This document shows, piece after piece, positions 12,958 through 18,517 of a stretch of DNA of 18,517 nt. The notes under the pieces were generated by a model that had not been told where the DNA came from, searched no databases, and was given only the letters and a program-made list of their open reading frames with translations. The DNA is from Chloroflexota bacterium (GTDB taxonomy: Bacteria > Chloroflexota > Anaerolineae > Caldilineales > Caldilineaceae): assembly GCA_003577005.1 (NCBI GenBank), contig QEUW01000281.1:1-18517 (forward strand), given 5' to 3'. The translations under genes and the position numbers were made by a program. Numbering within the stretch: position 1 is the first letter of the stretch; the number at the start of each line of letters is the position of its first letter.

Positions 12958-14313
12958 TCACACCCGCTCGGGTGGTTCGTTACCCGCTTCGACAATTGCC
13001 CGCCGCACATTGACCAGGGGCAAGAGGAGCAGCCCGGCGGCAAAAAAGATCGCGATCGAGAGGATGGCGACCCGGTAGCTGCCTGTCATCTGCAAAGAAA
13101 GACCAAAGATCAACGGTCCCAGCCAACTGGTGCCCCGTTCGCTCACCTCGTACAGGCTAAAATATTCGGCCTCCTGCCCTTGCGGGATCATCAGCGAGAA
13201 GAGCGAACGGCTTAGCGCCTGGCTGCCGCCCAGGACGATAGCGATCACCGCGGCTAATACAAAGAACTCAGATTGGGTCTGCAACAGACCGTAAGCATAG
13301 ACAACCACACCCAACCAGATGACCAGGCTTACGATAATGGCGCGCTTGGCGCCGGTGAAACGGGCCAGGTAGCCAAAGGCCAGCGCACCAAAAAAAGCGA
13401 CAAACTGCACCATCAGGATCACTTGTACCAGGCCTGCCTGCTCCATACCCAGTTCTTGGGCGGCAAAGAGCGCAGCCAATGCGATCACTGTCTGGATGCC
13501 GTCATTATAGAGCAGATAGGTGACGAGAAAAAAGAGCGTCTGAGGGAGACGTGGCAACTGGCGCAGCGTATGCGCCAGTTGCCGAAAGCCAATCGTGAGA
13601 TAGGTTCCACCCGGCGGCAGGCTCTTCTGGGGCCGGCGCGCCCGCAGGTGCGCCAGCGGGATCAACGTAAAGACCGCCCACCACACACCCGCCGAGGCCA
13701 GACAGATACGCGCCGCCGTTGCCGTGCTGATCCCCAGCGCCGGGGCGGCAAACTGGACAAAGACCAGGTTGAGCGCCAGCAGCAGACCGCCCCCCAGGTA
13801 GCCCAGCGCCCACCCCTGGGAGGAGACCCGATCCCGGTCATCGGGGCTGGCAATTTCTGGGAGAAAGGCATTATAGAAGACAATCGAGGCGCCAAAACTC
13901 AAATTTGCTACGAGAAAGAGCAATCCACCAAACAGATACCGGTCGCCCTCGACAAAATAGAGCGCCATGGTGGCAAAGGCGCCAAGATAGGCAAAGAGCG
14001 CCAGCATCTGCCGCTTGAGACGCGAGTAATCGGCAATTGCCCCCAAGATCGGCAAAAAGAAGACCTGCAACATGACCGACAACGAAACGACGTAGGGGAA
14101 AAAAGAATCGGCCAGAACGGGGATGCCCAGCGGATAGACAAAGCCCCTGGCGTCGGCGGCATTTTGGGTGACAGCGGTCAGGTACGGACCTAAGAAGACA
14201 GTGACAACAGTGGTGGCGAAGGCTGAATTGGCCCAGTCGTAGAAGTACCAGCCTACCTGCTCACGGCGGCTGTAGCTGTTACTCGGCGTTACTACCTCAT
14301 TGTTTGATGCCAT
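12958..14313 (-). CDS. MFS transporter, UMF1/Atg22 family
   Basis: This 451-residue membrane protein has about twelve hydrophobic segments. The N-terminal VGWYFYDWANSAFATTVVTVF (residues about 20-40, given by position) is the hallmark of the UMF1 family (PF11700, related to yeast vacuolar effluxer Atg22). Further landmarks are FYNAFLPEIA with a downstream GWALGYLGGGLLL, and EAEYFSLYEVSERGTSWLGPLIFG near residue 385. Yeast Atg22 exports amino acids from the vacuole; the bacterial role is unproven, and amino-acid or small-metabolite efflux is the usual guess. ATG 14313 is the only start that leaves the usual short polar N-terminus, but it has no strong Shine-Dalgarno. On the - strand it follows glyA across a 204-base gap occupied mostly by a compact inverted-repeat element. 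Confidence 0.9.
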   Translation of the reverse strand: MASNNEVVTPSNSYSRREQVGWYFYDWANSAFATTVVTVFLGPYLTAVTQNAADARGFVYPLGIPVLADSFFPYVVSLSVMLQVFFLPILGAIADYSRLKRQMLALFAYLGAFATMALYFVEGDRYLFGGLLFLVANLSFGASIVFYNAFLPEIASPDDRDRVSSQGWALGYLGGGLLLALNLVFVQFAAPALGISTATAARICLASAGVWWAVFTLIPLAHLRARRPQKSLPPGGTYLTIGFRQLAHTLRQLPRLPQTLFFLVTYLLYNDGIQTVIALAALFAAQELGMEQAGLVQVILMVQFVAFFGALAFGYLARFTGAKRAIIVSLVIWLGVVVYAYGLLQTQSEFFVLAAVIAIVLGGSQALSRSLFSLMIPQGQEAEYFSLYEVSERGTSWLGPLIFGLSLQMTGSYRVAILSIAIFFAAGLLLLPLVNVRRAIVEAGNEPPERV

Positions 14314-14375
14314 ACAGGGTCCCGCGGGGACTGGTTGAGGATGGAATAGGTTGCCTTCAGTTTACCGGTTAATCC

Positions 14376-14517
14376 TACAACGAGACTTTATGTGACGAGC
14401 CTAACCCGACCTCCGGGAGGTGGCCGGGATCAACTTTCTCGACCAGACAATTTCCGGCCACGGGGGCCCTTTGGGCGCGGAGGTCTTGGCGGCGACAATC
14501 ATCAAAGTCTCGTTGTA
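14376..14517. mobile_element. 142-bp inverted-repeat element (MITE-like) with perfect 14-bp ends bounded by TA
   Basis: TACAACGAGACTTT (14376-14389) and AAAGTCTCGTTGTA (14504-14517) are perfect reverse complements. Nested within are GACCTCCG / CGGAGGTC (14408-14415 / 14478-14485), GTGGCCGG / CCGGCCAC (14420-14427 / 14454-14461) and a GCCC-TTT-GGGC hairpin near 14467-14476. The ends begin and finish with TA, as expected if TA is the duplicated target of an IS630/Tc1-type transposase. The right end touches the glyA stop codon at 14518. ACCTCC at 14409-14414 can also fold back on the adjacent GGAGGT at 14416-14421, so two alternative stems compete. No protein is encoded. Alternatives are a large glyA terminator or a structured leader of the UMF1 transporter gene. 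Confidence 0.55.
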
Positions 14518-15852
14518 TTAAGCCGGAACTGGAAACTGCTTCACCAGTTCATAGACGGCCTGCTTGGTTTCGTCCTGGAGGGCGGTGTTGTACGGCTCTC
14601 GCGCGATGGCGGCAATCCAGCGACCAATTTGGGCAAACTCGGCCTCGCCCATGCCGCGCGTAGTTGCTGCCGGCGTGCCCAGGCGGATGCCGCTGGTGAC
14701 GAGCGCCGGTTTGGGGTCGTAGGGGATGAGATTCTTGTTGCAGTGGAGACCGGCCTTGTCCAACGCCTTCTCGACTACCTTGCCGGTGATCTCCTTGCCT
14801 TGCGGGTCATGGCCGAGTGCGCCCACATCCACCAACATGAGATGATTGTCGGTGCCCCTGCTGATGAGCCGCAGCCCCTCCTCCTGAAGGGTGCGGGCCA
14901 ACACCTGCGCATTGTCCAATACCTGTTGCTGGTATAGTTTAAAATCCGGTCGCAACGCCTCGCCCAGCCCCACGGCCTTACCGGCGATCATGTGCATAAG
15001 CGGGCCGCCTTGCGTGCCGGGCATAACGGCGCGGTCGATCTCTTTGGCGTACTCAGCGCGGCAGAGGATCATGCCGCCTCGTGCAGCCCGCAGCGTCTTG
15101 TGCGTGGTGGTCGTCACGATGTCACAATAGGGCACCGGGTTGGGGTGCAGCCCAACAGCGATCAGACCGGCCACGTGCGCCATATCCATCATCAGTTTGG
15201 CGCCCACCTTATCAGCGATCTGGCGTAGACGGGGAAAGTCCCACCAACGCGGATAGGCGCTGGCGCCGGCCACGATCAATTTGGGGCGCTGCTCCTCGGC
15301 CAGCCGTTCGATCTCTTCGTAGTCCAACAGTTCAGTTTCCCGGTTGACCCCGTAATGGGTAAAGTTATAGAGTTTGCCGGAACTGTTGAGTTTGAACCCG
15401 TGGGTCAGATGGCCGCCGTGGTCGAGCTTGAAGGCCAGCACCGGGTCACCGGGGTTGAGCAAAGCCAGGTAGACAGCCTCGTTGGCCTGGGCGCCGGCAT
15501 GGGGTTGTACGTTGACATGCTCGGCGCCAAAGAGCTGTTTGGCGCGCTCGATGGCAATATCTTCGACGATATCGATAAATTCACAGCCGCCATAATATCG
15601 CTTGCCGGAGTAGCCTTCGGCGTACTTATTGGTGAGTACACTGCCCATGGCAGCCAACACGGCAGCCGACACATAATTTTCACTGGCGATGAGCTCGACA
15701 CCGTTGAACTGGCGCTGCCGCTCCAGGTCGATGGCGTGATAGACGTCGGGGTCAATCTCGGCCAGGATCTCGCGCGGGTCGGGTGTGTCACTCCAGGTTG
15801 GGAAGCCGTTTTGCCCGGCAGGCTTCGCCACCGCATCCTTTAATTGTGTCAT
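14518..15852 (-). CDS. glyA: Serine hydroxymethyltransferase
   Basis: A PLP enzyme interconverting serine plus tetrahydrofolate with glycine plus methylene-tetrahydrofolate, the main source of one-carbon units; cytoplasmic. The 444-residue protein has [10 protein letters not shown] (53-62), [15 protein letters not shown] (75-89), [10 protein letters not shown] (143-152), [10 protein letters not shown] (221-230, with PLP-binding Asp223 and His226) and [14 protein letters not shown] (247-260), with the PLP lysine at Lys252. The segment after that lysine reads RAARGG where most relatives have RGPRGG. The length is slightly above the usual 410-430 because of an N-terminal extension of about 25 residues before the first helix. 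ATG 15852 follows AGGAG (read from 15859-15863) by 6 bases. The stop codon directly abuts the MITE-like element, so the native terminator may have been replaced. Confidence 0.96.
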   Translation of the reverse strand: MTQLKDAVAKPAGQNGFPTWSDTPDPREILAEIDPDVYHAIDLERQRQFNGVELIASENYVSAAVLAAMGSVLTNKYAEGYSGKRYYGGCEFIDIVEDIAIERAKQLFGAEHVNVQPHAGAQANEAVYLALLNPGDPVLAFKLDHGGHLTHGFKLNSSGKLYNFTHYGVNRETELLDYEEIERLAEEQRPKLIVAGASAYPRWWDFPRLRQIADKVGAKLMMDMAHVAGLIAVGLHPNPVPYCDIVTTTTHKTLRAARGGMILCRAEYAKEIDRAVMPGTQGGPLMHMIAGKAVGLGEALRPDFKLYQQQVLDNAQVLARTLQEEGLRLISRGTDNHLMLVDVGALGHDPQGKEITGKVVEKALDKAGLHCNKNLIPYDPKPALVTSGIRLGTPAATTRGMGEAEFAQIGRWIAAIAREPYNTALQDETKQAVYELVKQFPVPA

Positions 15853-16063
15853 GTTTTGCTCCTACTTGTTTTTTATGACGAGCCAGATGGAACTGGTGTC
15901 CTGATCGTCGTATACACGGGTGGTTCGATGAGGAGAGGGCGCCTCTTTCACCAGACCCCAAGCATACAGGTCAACGAACGGGCGGAACATATCACGCTTT
16001 GCTGCTTTCGTCAACTGGAACGGCTATCCGTTCTGTTCCAAGTGCGCCCCGCCTTACGATTAT

Positions 16064-16092
16064 TTGGCACTGCCGCTATCCGGCGTTACAAT
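16064..16092 (+). promoter_or_regulatory. Sigma-70-type promoter of the thioredoxin-like/SCO1 pair
   Basis: TTGGCA (16064-16069) and TACAAT (16087-16092) each match the consensus at 5 of 6 positions, with the ideal 17-base spacer. The ATG lies 24 bases after the -10 box, giving a leader of about 18 bases. This is the best-formed promoter in the window. Confidence 0.6.
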
Positions 16093-16116
16093 TGGGTAAA
16101 AAGTGAGTGACCGTTT

Positions 16117-16788
16117 ATGAGTATACCACCTCTTGTGACGACGTTGCCGTTGACACAGCGCTCGCTGGCCCTGACCGCGAGCCCATCTTTCCGTGAGTTC
16201 CTGCAAGCTAACCCGATCCTGGCCGCAGCTTTCCGCAGCCGGCGACGTGAAATTCGGCTCCCCCTGGCAGACCAGGAGTTCTTTGTCAGCTACCCTTATA
16301 CGCTCCATTTTGTGCTCTTGCTGGCTGACGAGAGCCCGGAGACGCTCGTCGTAGCGCCGGTGCTCGCGGCTATTGCCACCAGTTCTCCCCGCTTTACGTT
16401 ACAGATCGTGCGCGAGAGCGATGATCTCGCCAGCCTTGACCGGTTGGTGGAGGAGTTCGATCTCATCGGGGCTATCAATGAGTTAGATCTCCCACTCCTC
16501 CTGGTCTTTGATGAGGAGTGGACTTATCAGGGGCATTGGGGGCCTCATCCCCAGGAGGCGGAACGGTATCTGGATGAGTGGTTTGAACGACATCCCGACT
16601 ATGAGATATTGGCCGAGACCGAGACATCGGAGGCTCAGGCCGGTTACACTTCTCTTCTCGACCAATTGACACACGAGATGCGCGTTTGGTACAACAGTAG
16701 CCTCAACGCCGCTTGTGTACGCGAGGTACGGGGCTTGTTGGTAAGCCTGCTCGACGACGAAGCGGCAGATGAGGAAGAACAGGATTAA
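16117..16788 (+). CDS. Thioredoxin-fold protein without redox cysteines
   Basis: A 223-residue soluble protein. Residues about 55-160 follow the pattern of thioredoxin-like family Thioredoxin_9 (PF14595): strand FVLLLA, helix APVLAAIATSS, strand FTLQIVRE, then DLPLLLVFDEEW with the conserved cis-proline position Pro126, and the closing QGHWGPHPQEAERYLDEW. Where relatives carry WCGD or CxxC, this protein reads ADES (70-73). Its only cysteine is Cys200, in the C-terminal helix, so it cannot act as a dithiol oxidoreductase. The acidic tail (DDEAADEEEQD) is unstructured. It has no signal peptide, so it is cytoplasmic. The downstream SCO1/SenC gene overlaps its last 20 bases, so the two are co-transcribed. 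A chaperone or binding role in redox or copper biology is possible but unproven. Family assignment is moderate. Confidence 0.65.
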   Translation: MSIPPLVTTLPLTQRSLALTASPSFREFLQANPILAAAFRSRRREIRLPLADQEFFVSYPYTLHFVLLLADESPETLVVAPVLAAIATSSPRFTLQIVRESDDLASLDRLVEEFDLIGAINELDLPLLLVFDEEWTYQGHWGPHPQEAERYLDEWFERHPDYEILAETETSEAQAGYTSLLDQLTHEMRVWYNSSLNAACVREVRGLLVSLLDDEAADEEEQD

Positions 16789-17473
16789 AGCTAAAGTGTG
16801 GTTTCAAAGAAACACAGAAAGAAACACAGAACGTGAAACGCAGAACATAGAACAACCTGGTGCCGTACGGCGGCTCCGGCGAGGGAATCTGTGGCGCTGG
16901 CTGGTTGCCATTTTGCTCGTTGTGGTGCTCACCGGTTGCAGTAGAGGCCATAGGTTTCATGGTACGCTCTATGACCCGCCCCGGCCGGCGCCGGCGATTC
17001 CTGGCGTTAATTGGGACGGCCAACGCTTTGATCTGGCCGAATTGCAGGGTAAGGTCGTTCTGATCTTTTTTGGGTTTACCTATTGCCCGGATGCGTGTCC
17101 CCTCACCCTGGCCGAGTTGCGCCAGCTTCACAGCGACCTGGGCGAGCAGGCCGATGATGTGGCGGTTGTCTTTGTCTCCACCGACCCGGAGCGTGACACA
17201 CCAGAACGGCTCGGCCAGTACGTCTCGCTCTTCGACCCCACTTTTTATGGTGTCCATGTGACACCTGCGGATTTGCCGGCCGTCAAACAGGCATATGGCG
17301 TGTTTTCTGAAAAGAATACTTCGGTTGCCGCAAATTCCCCCGACGGTTATCTGATCGACCATTCGGGCTATATCTATGTCATCGACAAGACCGGCGCCCT
17401 GCGCATGGCCTTTGGCTACAGCCTGCCAAAAGATGGCTTGCTGGCGGACGTTCAATATCTGCTGGCGAGTTGA
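16769..17473 (+). CDS. SCO1/SenC-family copper-binding lipoprotein
   Basis: A 234-residue membrane-anchored, outward-facing thioredoxin-fold protein that, by family knowledge, delivers copper to or reduces the CuA site of cytochrome c oxidase. The basic RRLRRG region and hydrophobic core (42-54) are followed by the lipobox LTGC with lipidated Cys57. The domain then shows FFGFTYCPDACPLT with the copper ligands Cys106 and Cys110 (CxxxC), VVFVSTDPERDTPE and DGYLIDHSG with the third ligand His198. No Cys or His is missing. The N-terminus is odd: residues 14-28 (NTERNTERETQNIEQ) are the translation of a CACAGA tandem repeat. ATG 16769 overlaps the upstream gene; GTG 16796 is an alternative. No ATG, GTG or TTG exists between the repeat and the signal peptide core, so the repeat is probably translated. 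Confidence 0.9.
   Translation: MRKNRIKAKVWFQRNTERNTERETQNIEQPGAVRRLRRGNLWRWLVAILLVVVLTGCSRGHRFHGTLYDPPRPAPAIPGVNWDGQRFDLAELQGKVVLIFFGFTYCPDACPLTLAELRQLHSDLGEQADDVAVVFVSTDPERDTPERLGQYVSLFDPTFYGVHVTPADLPAVKQAYGVFSEKNTSVAANSPDGYLIDHSGYIYVIDKTGALRMAFGYSLPKDGLLADVQYLLAS
16806..16853. repeat. GAAACACAGAA tandem repeat inside the SCO1 leader
   Basis: GAAACACAGAA occurs at 16809-16819 and 16821-16831, and as GAAACGCAGAA at 16835-16845, followed by a degenerate ACATAGAAC. Base composition is A-rich, unlike its surroundings. It lies between the end of the thioredoxin-like gene and the signal peptide of the SCO1 protein. Confidence 0.6.
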
Positions 17474-17528
17474 AGGAGTTTCGTAGGAAAATACACCAAA
17501 TACCTTATGGCTTTCTTATGCGCAAGCG

Positions 17529-17537
17529 TGATAGAAT
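17529..17537 (+). promoter_or_regulatory. Candidate extended -10 promoter before the last gene
   Basis: TGATAGAAT contains a TAGAAT box (5 of 6 consensus positions) preceded by TGn, the extended -10 motif, with no good -35. It sits about 110 bases before the probable start of the fibronectin-like gene. Confidence 0.3.
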
Positions 17538-17647
17538 CAGTAGACCACAACGCTCGCAACGGAGAGTCAAATCCAGCGAGATTAGGCTGCGGTCTATTGC
17601 GCAGGGGCGCCGATTGTCGGTGGTAGTAGCGTTGGGCAGATGGGTCG

Positions 17648-18517
17648 ATGGATAACGGTTGTATAAGGCAGTTCGAATCGATGGATGATGCGCCGGCCAA
17701 GCAACGCCAACCGTGGGCGTGGCGTCGCTTGCTTCACTGGGTGGTTGTCCTTGGATTGGCGTTGGGGGCGTTTAGCGTCGCCATCTGGCCGGTGGCGGCA
17801 GCTATCGAACTCCGGTACTTTTTTGTCGATGTAACCCAGCGCGATATTACGCTCAAGTGGGCTACTAACGCCGAATATGACCTGAGCGGGTTTGAGGTGC
17901 TCTGCAAGGTCGAAGGGCAGATCGACAGCGAGTATCATCCTATTGGTGAGGTGCTGGCCGAAGGAAGCCCGCAGCAAGGGGCGGCCTATATTTTCCCGGT
18001 TACACGAGGCTTGCAGCCGGGCGTCCGCTACTGTTTTGGTCTGCGCGAGATCTCGATCGGGGGCGAACCAGGTGAATTTTTTGAACGCTGTGGCTACGGG
18101 CTCGGCATCAAACCGCAACCAGCCGCCAGAACCCTTCTGACCGATACGGCTACGCTACAAGCCCTAGAAATCACCGGCACCGCCATTGCTCTCGACCTGG
18201 AGGCGACCAGAGAGGCCGCCGCCATCGCCACTTATGAGTCGCTGCTCGCCACCGCCGCAGTCACTGCTACGCCGACGCTCACCACCGAGCTCCAGTTGGC
18301 GCCGACGTTGACCGCGATTGCGCTGATCTCGCCCACGTTGACCGCGATCGCCCAATTGCCCCCGACACCCGACCTGCTGGACAGCCTGCTCCCGGTCAGC
18401 GTTACGTTGACTGCGCTTAGTGTCGAGTATGCCGCCACCCAGACCGCAGTCGTTGCGATCAGCCAGGGGCTGCCGGTCGATACACCCACACCTACACCAG
18501 AAGTGCCCGCGATGCAG
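17648..18517 (+). CDS. Secreted fibronectin-III-like protein with Thr/Ala/Pro-rich linker (3' truncated by window)
   Basis: The frame is open from ATG 17648 to the last base of the window (290 codons, no stop). A basic RRLLHW segment and hydrophobic stretch (30-52) end in PVAAA-I, a likely signal peptide or anchor. Residues about 53-155 look like a fibronectin-III-type beta sandwich: ITLKWATNAEYDLSGFEVLCKVEG and later GLQPGVRYCFGLREISIGGEPG (by position), with three Cys that could form a disulfide. From residue 156 the protein becomes low-complexity in Thr, Ala, Leu and Pro, including two PTLTAIA copies and a final TPTPTPE, a typical extracellular linker. What follows lies outside the window. 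An in-frame ATG at 17681 would shorten the cytoplasmic n-region to a more usual length. No function can be assigned; cell-surface display or adhesion is a guess. Confidence 0.8.
   Translation, partial: MDNGCIRQFESMDDAPAKQRQPWAWRRLLHWVVVLGLALGAFSVAIWPVAAAIELRYFFVDVTQRDITLKWATNAEYDLSGFEVLCKVEGQIDSEYHPIGEVLAEGSPQQGAAYIFPVTRGLQPGVRYCFGLREISIGGEPGEFFERCGYGLGIKPQPAARTLLTDTATLQALEITGTAIALDLEATREAAAIATYESLLATAAVTATPTLTTELQLAPTLTAIALISPTLTAIAQLPPTPDLLDSLLPVSVTLTALSVEYAATQTAVVAISQGLPVDTPTPTPEVPAMQ

Noticed and set aside
13273..14193. 306-codon + strand frame opposite the UMF1 transporter gene
   Set aside because: Antisense shadow with Gln/Arg/Lys-rich composition; the opposite strand encodes a clear membrane protein.
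14376..14517. Glycine or folate-type riboswitch near glyA
   Set aside because: The structure lies after the glyA stop, not before its start, and I could not match it to a known riboswitch core; the TA-bounded perfect ends suit a mobile element better.

Overview
This 18.5-kb, GC-rich window reads as ordinary bacterial chromosome with densely packed genes. The mix suggests a member of the Chloroflexota (Caldilinea/Anaerolineae-like). It includes a UMF1-type MFS transporter, a secreted metalloprotease ending in an LPLI-type C-terminal tail, a secreted Thr/Ala/Pro-rich protein, and short palindromic or CACAGA-rich intergenic repeats. This assignment is an inference from gene style, because no rRNA or marker gene is present. 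I see no tRNA, rRNA, CRISPR array, transposase or phage gene.

Left part (1-3400, + strand): the C-terminal part of an unrecognised protein; a ~150-bp MITE-like inverted-repeat element; a half-length AbrB-family membrane protein; and a secreted metzincin-type zinc protease with an Ig-like domain. A perfect 12-bp palindrome separates the protease from the next, convergent block.

Middle part (3418-9826, - strand): an enolase-superfamily sugar-acid dehydratase-like gene follows, in transcription order, a tight cluster of flippase-like membrane protein -> UDP-glucose 6-dehydrogenase -> M16 peptidase. The dehydrogenase is the highlight. Its reading frame is 925 codons because a 475-residue intein with two LAGLIDADG motifs sits immediately before the catalytic cysteine. 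The +1 splicing nucleophile is therefore the host enzyme's own catalytic Cys. Excision leaves a normal 450-residue enzyme. The last intein residues plus this Cys form a CxxC (Cys-His-Asn-Cys).

Right part (9827-18517): a 0.5-kb non-coding leader; a Gfo/Idh/MocA oxidoreductase broken by a -1 frame change; an MFS_3-type transporter convergent with a UMF1/Atg22-type MFS transporter (- strand); a second compact inverted-repeat element (142 bp, perfect 14-bp ends bounded by TA) directly against the glyA stop codon; glyA (serine hydroxymethyltransferase, - strand); then on the + strand a well-formed promoter, a thioredoxin-fold protein lacking its redox cysteines, an overlapping SCO1/SenC lipoprotein whose leader is encoded by a CACAGA tandem repeat, and a secreted fibronectin-III-like protein running off the window end.

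Functionally, the flippase-like protein and UDP-glucose dehydrogenase point to envelope glycolipid or polysaccharide synthesis from UDP-glucuronate. The thioredoxin-like and SCO1 pair points to copper or respiratory-oxidase maturation.
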